Positions 52,284-60,424 of a stretch of 64,000 bases of DNA are shown in pieces (position 1 is the first letter of the stretch; each line of letters opens with the position of its first letter). Source of the DNA: Flavobacterium succinicans (GTDB lineage: Bacteria > Bacteroidota > Bacteroidia > Flavobacteriales > Flavobacteriaceae); NCBI RefSeq assembly GCF_001662485.1, contig NZ_JMTM01000035.1:1-64000 (forward strand), written 5' to 3'. The notes under the pieces were generated by a model. It had not been told where the DNA came from. It was given only the letters and a program-made list of their open reading frames with translations, and did no database searches. The position numbers and the translations under genes are program-made.

Positions 52284-53225
52284 ATGACAATCACACAACT
52301 TAAATATGTTCTTGCTGTTGCAGAACATAAAAATTTCACCCTTGCCGCCGAAAAATGCTTTGTAACTCAACCCACATTGAGTATGCAAATTCAAAAAATA
52401 GAAGAAGAATTAAACATTCAAATATTTGATCGAACTAAAAAACCCATTCAACTTACTGATATTGGTCAGAAAATAGTTACACAAGCTAAAAATATAGTAA
52501 ACGAAGCCGATCGTATTCAAGATATCGTAGAACAACAAAAAGGATTTATCGGGGGAGAATTCCGCTTGGGAATCATTCCAACGATAATGCCCACTTTATT
52601 GCCGATGTTTTTGAAAAATTTCATCAAAAAGTATCCCAAAATACGTTTAATTATTGAAGAGCTCAACACGGCAGATATTATTTCCAAGCTAAACAATGGT
52701 CATTTGGACGCAGCGATTGCAGCGACACCTCTTTTGGAAGAAAAAATAAAAGAAATCCCTTTGTATTATGAACCTTTCGTGGCCTATATTCCAGAAGGGC
52801 ATCAACATTTTTCGAAAAAAGAAATAGAAGTTAGTGATTTGAATTTAGACGAAATTCTTTTACTACAAGATGGACACTGCTTTAGAGATGGTATTTTGAA
52901 TTTGTGTAAAAACAGTAATTCAAGTGAAGTAAATCATTTCACTATAGAAAGCGGAAGCTTCGAAACATTAATTAAACTAGCAGATGAAGGTCTTGGAACT
53001 ACTTTACTCCCTTACCTTCATACCTTGGATTTAAAAGAAAGCGATAAACTAAAACTAAGACATTTTATTGAACCAAAACCCGCAAGAGAAATTAGTTTAA
53101 TTTATCCAAAAAATGAACTAAAAATCCAAATAATAGATGCCCTTCGAAGCACAATTGCTGGAGTTATAAAAGGGGCTATCGTTTTTCAGAATGTAGAAAT
53201 AATAAGTCCAATCCAGAAAAAATAA
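52284..53225 (+). CDS. oxyR: OxyR-type LysR regulator of peroxide response
   Basis: The 313-residue product, starting at ATG 52284, has a LysR helix-turn-helix (MTITQLKYVLAVAEHKNFTL, AAEKCFVTQPTLSMQIQKIE) and a C-terminal sensing domain. Within it GHCFRDGILNLC places Cys at residues 199 and 208. These are the same positions and spacing as the redox disulfide of E. coli OxyR, which peroxide oxidises to activate the regulator. The divergent neighbour is dps, a classical OxyR target. Key residues are intact. Confidence 0.93.
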   Translation: MTITQLKYVLAVAEHKNFTLAAEKCFVTQPTLSMQIQKIEEELNIQIFDRTKKPIQLTDIGQKIVTQAKNIVNEADRIQDIVEQQKGFIGGEFRLGIIPTIMPTLLPMFLKNFIKKYPKIRLIIEELNTADIISKLNNGHLDAAIAATPLLEEKIKEIPLYYEPFVAYIPEGHQHFSKKEIEVSDLNLDEILLLQDGHCFRDGILNLCKNSNSSEVNHFTIESGSFETLIKLADEGLGTTLLPYLHTLDLKESDKLKLRHFIEPKPAREISLIYPKNELKIQIIDALRSTIAGVIKGAIVFQNVEIISPIQKK

Positions 53226-53228
53226 ACC

Positions 53229-53262
53229 TAAAAAAAGGAACCAAGTTGGTTCCTTTTTTTTA
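53229..53262. terminator. Terminator between oxyR and the small minus-strand gene
   Basis: AAAAAAGGAACCAA / TTGGTTCCTTTTTT is a strong stem with a 2-base loop and T and A runs on either side. Confidence 0.85.
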
Positions 53263-53457
53263 TCTATTTACTATAACTAGACATTGTTTTAATTCTGGTT
53301 TTTCATAGGTAAAATCGCACAACCATTCTTTTAGTTGTTCTAATTCATACGGTAACAAAGTTCGTATGGCTTTTTCTAATTCTTTACAAAAAAGAACGGG
53401 ATCAAAACTTACTCTTTCCAACACTGATTTAGTATAATCAAACATTATTTTTGACAT
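53260..53457 (-). CDS. Small conserved-looking helical protein of 65 residues
   Basis: The product MSKIMFDYTKSVLERVSFDP continues as VLFCKELEKAIRTLLPYELE, QLKEWLCDFTYEKPELKQCL and VIVNR. It is short, helical and soluble-looking. It lies between oxyR and mnmD, in a region with no other candidate, and has codon use like a real gene. I recall similar small proteins in flavobacteria but cannot name a family. The second Met (residue 5) is an alternative start. Confidence 0.55.
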   Translation of the reverse strand: MSKIMFDYTKSVLERVSFDPVLFCKELEKAIRTLLPYELEQLKEWLCDFTYEKPELKQCLVIVNR

Positions 53458-53589
53458 AATTCAATAAGATTTTTGGGGTTATCTTGCTGTAAATTTAATC
53501 TTTTATTTTTAGCTTTTACATAATTAACTCAGATTTATTCTTTTTTTGTTCGGATTTTTCTATCAAAAAAAAACGTTTTTGTTGCATTT

Positions 53590-54258
53590 TCAAGGGATGA
53601 GCTTGGTTGCACGAAACATTTCCCTTTTCCCGGGTGGCCCAGCTAATTTTTCAACTTTAAAACCAACTTCAATCATGCTTCTTTTGACCACACCTCTTGC
53701 GGCATAAGTCACTAAAACACCCTTGTTTTTGAGTGCGGTAAACATTTTTTGAAAAATTGCGGTACTCCATAATTCAGGTTGAACTCTATAACCAAAGGCA
53801 TCAAAATAAATCAAATCATACTGTTCAACATCATCAATAGCTTCAAAAAATTGTTGTCTTTTTGTTAAACAAAAATCTGCAGTTAACCAATTGGGCTGTT
53901 CCCATTCCTTATGATGTATTTTTTCAAAAACAGCTTCATATTCCAAAGCTCCCAATTCTTCTACGTAATTCATCCCCTTTAATTCGGAAACAGAGATTGG
54001 ATACGCCTCTACTCCAACATAATTTATACTTTGATTTTGCTTTTTAGCCTCCAAAAAAGTAATAAAAGCATTAAGGCCTGTTCCAAAACCAATTTCTAGA
54101 ATAGAAACCTTCTGATTGGGAAACAAAGCCAATCCGTTTTTAATAAAAACATGTTTTGCTTCCTGAATAGCTCCGTGTTTTGAATGATAACATTCGTCCC
54201 AATCTTCAATTTGAATTGTGGTAGAGCCATCTGAAGTTTGAATAATTCTTCTTTTCAT
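53590..54258 (-). CDS. mnmD: tRNA (mnm5s2U34)-methyltransferase MnmD
   Basis: The 222-residue SAM-dependent methyltransferase has the class I motif LEIGFGTGLNAFITFLEAKK. It continues with YVGVEAYPISVSELKGMNYV, DLIYFDAFGYRVQPELWSTA, GVLVTYAARGVVKRSMIEVG and GPPGKREMFRATK. This matches the methyltransferase half of MnmC; in many Bacteroidota and Gram-positive bacteria the domain is a separate protein now named MnmD. It finishes the 5-methylaminomethyl-2-thiouridine modification at tRNA position 34. The FAD oxidase half of MnmC is absent, as is usual for MnmD. Confidence 0.9.
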   Translation of the reverse strand: MKRRIIQTSDGSTTIQIEDWDECYHSKHGAIQEAKHVFIKNGLALFPNQKVSILEIGFGTGLNAFITFLEAKKQNQSINYVGVEAYPISVSELKGMNYVEELGALEYEAVFEKIHHKEWEQPNWLTADFCLTKRQQFFEAIDDVEQYDLIYFDAFGYRVQPELWSTAIFQKMFTALKNKGVLVTYAARGVVKRSMIEVGFKVEKLAGPPGKREMFRATKLIP

Positions 54259-54638
54259 TTTAATAAAGATTGTTTTTGAACTATATTTTCGTTTGTTTCG
54301 ATATGTATTCCACGGTGTAAAGATAGTATGATTGCCAATTTGAAAACAAATTCAGGTGTATTTGTGAATTTATAATTTTATTTTACACAAAATTTATCAA
54401 TAGTTAGGTTCTTTAACGGACAAAAACGCAAGTATTTATTAGATATTTCATATAAAATCACAGTAAATAATTCTGATTTTTAGAAAATACATAAATCTCA
54501 GTCAAACGAAATATATCCTACAATTTTCGCATCGTTTTTAGGCTTTTTTATTTAATTTTGTAAAAAAATAAAATCAAATCAGAAAATTCAATTTTTTATT
54601 GATTTTGATTATTGAATCTAAACTATTAATAAATAATC
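54259..54638. promoter_or_regulatory. Divergent region between mnmD and ilvE, non-coding
   Basis: No gene lies in these 380 bases. A TAATTTTG element at 54553-54560 matches the -7 consensus for ilvE, about 80 bases before its ATG, suggesting a leader. No attenuator peptide with repeated branched-chain codons was found. Confidence 0.4.
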
Positions 54639-55706
54639 ATGAGTATTTCTCAAACCACCACAATTGACATCACAAAGGCCGCTACTTCTAAGATAAACGA
54701 AGTAGATTTTGATAATTTAAGTTTTGGAGCCGTTTTTACGGATCATTTATTTGAGTGCGATTTTAAAAATGGTGCTTGGCAACAACCGGTCATTAAACCT
54801 TACCAACCTTTTTTATTGGACCCATCGGCCAAAGTTTTTCATTACGGACAAGCAATTTTTGAAGGAATGAAAGCATATAAAGACGACAATAACGATTTAT
54901 GGCTTTTTAGACCCGATGAAAATTACAAAAGATTTAACGCATCGGCCGTAAGAATGGCAATGCCTGAAGTTCCGGAAGAAGTTTTTATGAATGGACTTAA
55001 CGAACTTTTGAAAATCGACGAAGCATGGGTAAAGAAAGGTTTAGGAAATACGATGTACATCCGTCCTTTTATGATTGCAACTGGAGAAGGCGTAGTAGCC
55101 AATCCATCTAGCGAATATAAATTTATGATTATACTTTCTCCAGCAAAAGCATACTATTCTGGCGAAGTAAAAGTATTAATTGCAGAACATTACAGTAGAG
55201 CCGCCAATGGAGGAATTGGAGCTGCAAAAGCGGCGGGTAACTACGCTGCGCAATTTTATCCAACAAATTTAGCCAACAAAGAAGGCTTTCAACAAGTGAT
55301 TTGGACAGATGACGCCACTCATACAAAACTGGAAGAAGCTGGAACTATGAACGTATTCTTCAGAATCAACGATACTTTGTTGACCGCACCTGTAAGTGAG
55401 AGAATTTTGGATGGAATTACTAGAAAAAGTTTGATCGAATTAGCCATAAAAGAAGGCATTAATGTAGAAGTGCGACCAGTTTTGGTAAGCGAATTAGTAG
55501 AGGCTTCTAAAAATGGAACTTTAAAAGAAATTTTTGGTGCAGGAACTGCTGCAGTGGTAAATCCAATTGTTGGCTATTCATATAAAGAAGATTATTTCGA
55601 ATTGCCTAAAATTGAGAATTCTTACGCAGAACAACTAAAAAGCAAATTAACAAACATGCAACACAAATTAGAAGCGGATCCATTTGGTTGGACTGTAAAA
55701 ATCTAA
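54639..55706 (+). CDS. ilvE: Branched-chain amino acid aminotransferase
   Basis: IlvE transfers the amino group between glutamate and the keto acids of Val, Leu and Ile. The 355-residue fold-type IV PLP enzyme shows YGQAIFEGMKAYKDDNNDLW, FNASAVRMAMPEVPEEVFMN and YIRPFMIATGEGVVANPSSE. GAAKAAGNYAAQFYPTNLAN contains the PLP Lys at about residue 197, followed by KLEEAGTMNVFFRIN and SERILDGITRKSLIELA. The length and motifs are those of the BCAT group. It is monocistronic. Confidence 0.95.
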   Translation: MSISQTTTIDITKAATSKINEVDFDNLSFGAVFTDHLFECDFKNGAWQQPVIKPYQPFLLDPSAKVFHYGQAIFEGMKAYKDDNNDLWLFRPDENYKRFNASAVRMAMPEVPEEVFMNGLNELLKIDEAWVKKGLGNTMYIRPFMIATGEGVVANPSSEYKFMIILSPAKAYYSGEVKVLIAEHYSRAANGGIGAAKAAGNYAAQFYPTNLANKEGFQQVIWTDDATHTKLEEAGTMNVFFRINDTLLTAPVSERILDGITRKSLIELAIKEGINVEVRPVLVSELVEASKNGTLKEIFGAGTAAVVNPIVGYSYKEDYFELPKIENSYAEQLKSKLTNMQHKLEADPFGWTVKI

Positions 55707-55725
55707 TTAGTGTTTATATAAATTT

Positions 55726-55761
55726 CAAAAGGCGATTTTCACAATGAAAATCGCCTTTTAT
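55726..55761. terminator. Terminator between ilvE and the MazG-like gene
   Basis: AAAAGGCGATTTTC / GAAAATCGCCTTTT form a 14-base stem with a 5-base loop, flanked by A/T on both sides and usable by both convergent genes. Confidence 0.88.
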
Positions 55762-55762
55762 G

Positions 55763-56164
55763 TTATTTTGCATCCCCTACTACCTTTAGGATTTTAGAAA
55801 AATCAGGTTTGAAATAATTGGGGCCTTTCATGACTTTACCATCTTCACGATAAATTGGTTTTCCGTCCTCTCCCAACTTACTCATGTTGCTTCTTTGTAT
55901 TTCATCAAAAACAGCTTCAATATGATCTTGCAATCCATGTTCAATAATCGTTCCGCATAAAATATACATCATATCCCCCAAAGCATCAGCAATTTCAACA
56001 ATATCATTATTATTAGCTGCTTCTAGATATTCTTCATTTTCTTCTTTCATCAGATTAAAACGAAGTAAATGTTTTGCTTCCCCAAGATTAGCGTGGGGTG
56101 CTTCTTTATGACCAATGGCAAAAGCAGTATGAAACTCCTTTACTGACTTGATTTGTTTTTGCAT
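55763..56164 (-). CDS. MazG-like nucleotide pyrophosphohydrolase
   Basis: The 133-residue product has the all-alpha NTP-pyrophosphatase pattern: EENEEYLEAANNNDIVEIAD with ALGDMMYILCGTIIEHGL, i.e. the ExxE ... ExxD metal site. It continues with EDGKPIYREDGKVMKGPNYF and KPDFSKILK. This resembles the phosphoribosyl-ATP-pyrophosphatase-like/MazG group that removes non-canonical or excess nucleotides. The substrate is unknown. It is intact and monocistronic. Confidence 0.85.
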   Translation of the reverse strand: MQKQIKSVKEFHTAFAIGHKEAPHANLGEAKHLLRFNLMKEENEEYLEAANNNDIVEIADALGDMMYILCGTIIEHGLQDHIEAVFDEIQRSNMSKLGEDGKPIYREDGKVMKGPNYFKPDFSKILKVVGDAK

Positions 56165-56244
56165 AATTCCAATAAGTTAATTGAAAGAGCAAATTAGCAA
56201 TAATTCCTAATCAATTACTTAAATTTGTAAAAAAAATTACCACT

Positions 56245-56433
56245 ATGTTTAGTCAAGGTCAACTCATTTTTGGCGCATGTTTTGCCATCGCCTTCATATT
56301 TGCAATGATAATTGCTTACCGAAAAGATGCCAATTTGCATCGTGTTTTTTACAAGGGAAATTATAAGATTCTATTAGGATTCCTTCTTTTTATTGGGCTT
56401 TTATTCTTAATTAAAATTTATCTTAAGCATTAA
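56245..56433 (+). CDS. Small two-helix membrane protein
   Basis: The 62-residue product has two predicted transmembrane helices (GQLIFGACFAIAFIFAMIIA and KILLGFLLFIGLLFLIKIYL) joined by the basic loop YRKDANLHRVFYKGN. Similar small proteins are common in flavobacteria, but I know no function for them. Translation start MFSQG is unambiguous. Confidence 0.65.
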   Translation: MFSQGQLIFGACFAIAFIFAMIIAYRKDANLHRVFYKGNYKILLGFLLFIGLLFLIKIYLKH

Positions 56434-56552
56434 AACTACTCGTCTTTCAAGATTGCTAAACTTATTATCATAAAGTAGGCTTCAATTCTAAGAAGTAGCC
56501 TTACTTTTTGAATAAAATTTCTAACTTTACGAAAGTTTATACACGAATTCTC

Positions 56553-57659
56553 ATGCAAATCCTAAAATACCTTTTTCTTTTATTCCTATTAAGTATAGTG
56601 GCTAGTACTATTTTTGTAGCTACTCAAAAGGGCGAATTTCAATTAGAACGAAGTAAAGTCATTAATTCCCCAAAAGCAGCCGTTTTCAATTACGTGAACG
56701 ATTATCAAAACTGGCCTGATTTTAATAGTTGGATGATTGAGAATGGTAACTTAACGATGAGTTATCCAACAATTACTTCTGGCAATGGCGCTTCGTGTTC
56801 TTGGACAGGAGCCGAAGGTACTGGAGATATTCAAACTTTACATACAAAAATCAACGAAAGTATTGCTCAAAAACTAAACAATAACGGAACAGAATCCGAG
56901 GTATTTTGGCATTTCAAAGATACTGTTGGCGGTACCAAAGTAACTTGGAAAACCAAAGGAAACTTGAGCTTTGAATTAAAAATGTGGGCTGCTTTACAAG
57001 GAGGTGTAGAACGAAATTTAGGTTCGATCTATGAAAAAAATCTAAAAAATCTAGACAAAATTTTGGATTATGAAATGAATACTTACTCCGTAAAAGTGGC
57101 AGGTGAAGTCAATAAAACAGCCACTCCATACTTGAGTCAAACCTTTAGCAGTAAAGTAACCAACATCAATAAAAACAGTAAGATTGTGTTTTCCAAAATA
57201 ACAGATTATTGTACTGAAAATGGTATTGAAATCTACGGTAAGCCCTTTATTATTTATCATTTTTATGATGCCAAAAAAGAAACAGCGAAACTTTCATTCT
57301 GCATTCCTATAAAAAATGAAATTGTACCAACCTCTGAAAGCGGATTTAAGGCAGGTAAACTCGATTCATTTCCAGCCGTCAAAACAATTCTTAAAGGAGA
57401 TTACACCCACCTTCAAAAAGCATTAGACCAAACGAATACTTATTTTAACACTAAAATAATTCCTAGAGATACTAAATTTTCTCACCTTGAAGTGTATACC
57501 ATAGGAAGAAATGAAACAAGACAACCTTCTAAATGGATAACTTACATTTACAGCCCCGTACAACCTAAAGTGATTCCTGTTCCAACCATTCGTCCCATAA
57601 CTCCTAAGAAAAAACCCGTTACAACACCAATTGAAGAGGAAATTCCAGCAGAATTCTAA
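56553..57659 (+). CDS. SRPBCC-family protein with N-terminal membrane anchor
   Basis: The 368-residue product begins MQILKYLFLLFLLSIVASTI, a membrane anchor or signal. A START-like/SRPBCC (polyketide-cyclase type) domain follows with LERSKVINSPKAAVFNYVND, YQNWPDFNSWMIENGNLTMS and KVTWKTKGNLSFELKMWAAL. From about residue 175 a second, AraC-effector/GyrI-like region includes YGKPFIIYHFYDAKKETAKL, LKGDYTHLQKALDQTNTYFN and HLEVYTIGRNETRQPSKWIT, and a Pro/Thr/Lys-rich tail closes the protein. Such a fusion is common in Bacteroidota; it probably binds hydrophobic ligands, not yet known. The ATG at 56553 is preferred to 56508. Confidence 0.83.
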   Translation: MQILKYLFLLFLLSIVASTIFVATQKGEFQLERSKVINSPKAAVFNYVNDYQNWPDFNSWMIENGNLTMSYPTITSGNGASCSWTGAEGTGDIQTLHTKINESIAQKLNNNGTESEVFWHFKDTVGGTKVTWKTKGNLSFELKMWAALQGGVERNLGSIYEKNLKNLDKILDYEMNTYSVKVAGEVNKTATPYLSQTFSSKVTNINKNSKIVFSKITDYCTENGIEIYGKPFIIYHFYDAKKETAKLSFCIPIKNEIVPTSESGFKAGKLDSFPAVKTILKGDYTHLQKALDQTNTYFNTKIIPRDTKFSHLEVYTIGRNETRQPSKWITYIYSPVQPKVIPVPTIRPITPKKKPVTTPIEEEIPAEF

Positions 57660-57722
57660 TAAAAAGCATTCGGATTAAACCTTTTTACAAAATGCTATTC
57701 TAACCCTAAAAAAGTGTAAAAC

Positions 57723-58265
57723 TTGCAAGAAGAACAAGCATTTATCCAGCAATTACTAGATCCGAAAACGCAAAATAAAGCGTTCGAATTATTATTGAAG
57801 GAATATCAAAGGCCATTGTATCATCATATTCGAAACATTGTTTTGAATCATGACGATGCTGACGATGTTTTGCAAAACACATTTATTAAAGTTTTTCGTT
57901 ATTTAAAAGATTTTAAAGGAGATAGCAAACTTTTTTCATGGATGTATCGCATAGCTACTAATGAGGCCTTAACTTTTTTGAGTCAAAAAGCGAAAAAAAA
58001 TAATCTTTCTTCGCAAGAATTACAAGAAAAGACAATTGAAAACCTTCAAGCAGACACTTATTTTGAAGGGGATGAAATCCAGTTGAAATTGTATAAAGCC
58101 ATAGCGCTTTTACCAGAAAAACAGCAACTTATTTTTAAAATGAAATATTTTGAAGACTTAAAATATGAGGAAATTTCAGAAATTTTAGGAACTTCAGTAG
58201 GAGGATTAAAGGCCTCGTATCATCATGCTACAAAAAAAATTGAAGCCTTTGTAACCGAAAATTAA
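57723..58265 (+). CDS. ECF-type RNA polymerase sigma factor
   Basis: The 180-residue product has sigma-70 region 2 (LLLKEYQRPLYHHIRNIVLN, ADDVLQNTFIKVFRYLKDFK, LFSWMYRIATNEALTFLSQK) and region 4 (YKAIALLPEKQQLIFKMKYF, EDLKYEEISEILGTSVGGLK). It lacks regions 1 and 3 and so belongs to the extracytoplasmic-function group. The start codon is TTG at 57723; no ATG fits. The two following genes encode a membrane protein and a secreted sensor, so the three form the flavobacterial unit in which envelope signals control the sigma factor. Confidence 0.92.
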   Translation: MQEEQAFIQQLLDPKTQNKAFELLLKEYQRPLYHHIRNIVLNHDDADDVLQNTFIKVFRYLKDFKGDSKLFSWMYRIATNEALTFLSQKAKKNNLSSQELQEKTIENLQADTYFEGDEIQLKLYKAIALLPEKQQLIFKMKYFEDLKYEEISEILGTSVGGLKASYHHATKKIEAFVTEN

Positions 58266-58297
58266 ACCTTTTGACACAGTAATAGTCTAAACACATT

Positions 58298-58711
58298 ATG
58301 AAAGAATTTAAGTTAGATAACGAACCCAAAATACGTACTGGTTTTAGTGTACCTGAAAACTATTTTGAAAATTTTTCAGCAAAGCTTCTTCAGGAACTCC
58401 CCAAAGAAGAACCTAGAGTAATTTCATTATATCAAAAAAGAAAAAAAATACTTTTTGCCGTTGCAGCTGTTCTAGTTCTAGCGTTGAGTTTACCTATTTA
58501 CAATAGTTTTTTTACAACCACTCAGGAACCTGACAGTACTAGTATGGAGAACTACTTAGCCTATCAACCCAATATTACGCAATATGATTTGATAAGTGAA
58601 CTCGAAGCCGATGATTTAGTTTCTCTAAACGAAACATCATCAGCCGACAAAACGGTAATTGAAGAACATTTACTCAAAGGAGGTAATGTAGAACAACTTA
58701 TTTTAGAATAA
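58298..58711 (+). CDS. Probable anti-sigma-like membrane protein
   Basis: The 137-residue product has one transmembrane helix at about residues 50-67 (ILFAVAAVLVLALSLPIYNS). The cytoplasmic N-terminal part begins MKEFKLDNEPKIRTGFSVPE and the periplasmic part is acidic (SELEADDLVSLNETSSADKT). Its place directly after the ECF sigma gene and its topology suggest an anti-sigma factor; no known anti-sigma domain can be named. It is cotranscribed with the sigma gene, 32 bases downstream. Confidence 0.65.
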   Translation: MKEFKLDNEPKIRTGFSVPENYFENFSAKLLQELPKEEPRVISLYQKRKKILFAVAAVLVLALSLPIYNSFFTTTQEPDSTSMENYLAYQPNITQYDLISELEADDLVSLNETSSADKTVIEEHLLKGGNVEQLILE

Positions 58712-58740
58712 TACCATCGTCACAACAAAACAAAACACTC

Positions 58741-59190
58741 ATGACAATTAAAAGACTTTTTCCGTATTTATTTTTACTGCTATCAGTAACGATCTATGGT
58801 CAAAATGAACGATTAAAAGAAAAGAAAGACCAAATAAAAGCTATGAAAGTAGCCTTTTTAACTAGCGAACTCAACTTAACTTCTGATGAAGCAGCAAAAT
58901 TTTGGCCCGTTTACAATACCTATGATGACAAACAATTTGAATTAAGACATCAAAAAATGAAAACGTATGCCAAGAAACTAAACGAAGGCTCTTTAGACAA
59001 TATGAGTGACAAAGAAGCTCTGGCTTTTTTAAATCAAATGGAAAGTACGGATGAAGAGCTATACTCCATTAGAAAAAAGTTCAATTCCGCATTAAGAAAT
59101 ATATTACCTCCAACAAAAATTCTAAAACTTAGAAAATCAGAAGTAGATTTCGATAGAAAATTACTTCAACAATACCGCAATAGAAACTAA
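58741..59190 (+). CDS. Secreted sensor of ECF-type sigma factor
   Basis: The 149-residue product has a signal peptide (MTIKRLFPYLFLLLSVTIYG, then QNERLKEK) and a helical Spy/CpxP-like body: KAMKVAFLTSELNLTSDEAA, KFWPVYNTYDDKQFELRHQK, LAFLNQMESTDEELYSIRKK and NILPPTKILKLRKSEVDFDR. It matches the family that flavobacterial annotations call sensor of ECF-type sigma factor. LTSxxAxxFWPVYN is the typical motif. It is probably periplasmic and signals to the membrane anti-sigma protein. It is the third gene of the unit. Confidence 0.82.
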   Translation: MTIKRLFPYLFLLLSVTIYGQNERLKEKKDQIKAMKVAFLTSELNLTSDEAAKFWPVYNTYDDKQFELRHQKMKTYAKKLNEGSLDNMSDKEALAFLNQMESTDEELYSIRKKFNSALRNILPPTKILKLRKSEVDFDRKLLQQYRNRN

Positions 59191-59211
59191 AAAATAATTT
59201 GAATTTAGTTG

Positions 59212-59255
59212 TAAGCCTTATACATTTCTATGGAATTTATAAGGCTTTATTTTTT
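59212..59255 (+). terminator. Terminator after the sigma operon
   Basis: AAGCCTTATA / TATAAGGCTT form a 10-base stem with an AT-rich loop, followed by TATTTTTTT. Confidence 0.75.
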
Positions 59256-60308
59256 TAAAGAGAGGCGAATCATTTTATTTTTGCCCGCGGCAATGGCGGT
59301 GGCATCATCTATAAAACGCAAGGTATACAAAGACACATCTGAACTGATTAACTTCCAAGTTGCACCTCCATCGGATGAATAATGAATCCCTGTAGCACCA
59401 ACGGTTACCAAACCATTTCCTTTGCTATTGGGAACAAATTGCACACAGGAAATGTAACCGGGACCACTATTTTCGGCTACTAATTGCCAGGTTTTCCCGC
59501 CATCTTTGGTAATAGCTTTATTGCCAAAATTTTGATTAGGCAATTCGTAATTTCCTCCAGCAATACAACCAATCGATTGATCATAAAAGGCAGCACTAAA
59601 AATTCCAGTCATTTGTTGCCCTTGAATAATTGGAGTTTCTGTAACAGTCCATGATTTTCCTTTATCAGCAGAATGAAAAATTCTAGCTTTTTTTCCCCCA
59701 GAAACAACCCAAGTATGCGTTCCTTGAATCACAATATTGGTATTACTTGCAGCAAAAGCACCTTCTCCTTCATAGTTTTTATAAAAAACACTATTGGCTA
59801 TGGGTTGCCAAGTTTTTCCGCTGTCTCTAGTGATTATAATACTAAAATAATTATCAATCGGGTCGCCCAAGGCTATTCCTTCTTTAGCGTTCCAAAACTG
59901 TAAACTATCAAAAAAAACATTCTCGTTTGCATTCTGATAGACCAACTCTGTATTCAGGTTTTTTTTATCAACCCTAAACAACAAAGCTGGACTAGCAATG
60001 GTCAAAGCAAAAAAATGGTTAGGCGTAATCGCACTGCTTCTACATTCAAACTTCAAGCTGTCCTTTGACAATTTATGAATAACCTTTTCTCTTTTTTTTA
60101 CATCATAAAAACCATATCGATTTTGGTCGGCTGCAAACCAAATTTTGTCTTTATCAATAGTCAAGGAACGGATACTAATTTTATCTTCAAATAAGGTATC
60201 AATTTCAATTTTTTGAAAAAAAGAATCTATTTTTGCACTTTTCTGAGCATTACCGAGGTAGCCCCATAACACACTAAAGAACAAGATAATTGTAATTTTA
60301 TTAAGCAT
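59247..60308 (-). CDS. Secreted BNR/WD-like repeat protein (YCF48-like)
   Basis: The 353-residue product has a signal peptide (MLNKITIILFFSVLWGYLGN, then AQKSAK). Repeats of the BNR/Asp-box type are spaced through the protein (for example ITRDSGKTWQPIANSVF, FHSADKGKSWTVTETPIIQG, ITKDGGKTWQLVAENSG, HYSSDGGATWKLISSDVSLY). Each carries SxDxGxxW. Together they form a beta-propeller like the YCF48/photosystem-assembly-like or sialidase-type fold. An enzymatic role is not evident. It overlaps the plus-strand terminator at its 3' end. Confidence 0.8.
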   Translation of the reverse strand: MLNKITIILFFSVLWGYLGNAQKSAKIDSFFQKIEIDTLFEDKISIRSLTIDKDKIWFAADQNRYGFYDVKKREKVIHKLSKDSLKFECRSSAITPNHFFALTIASPALLFRVDKKNLNTELVYQNANENVFFDSLQFWNAKEGIALGDPIDNYFSIIITRDSGKTWQPIANSVFYKNYEGEGAFAASNTNIVIQGTHTWVVSGGKKARIFHSADKGKSWTVTETPIIQGQQMTGIFSAAFYDQSIGCIAGGNYELPNQNFGNKAITKDGGKTWQLVAENSGPGYISCVQFVPNSKGNGLVTVGATGIHYSSDGGATWKLISSDVSLYTLRFIDDATAIAAGKNKMIRLSLKK

Positions 60309-60424
60309 TTTGATGTATTTTATTCAAGCTAAAATACAATTATATTTAAACATCGTTAGATTATTAAAACATTTCTTGGCACAGTAATTGGATTATTGGT
60401 TTCAGAACTTAAAAACTAACTGCC

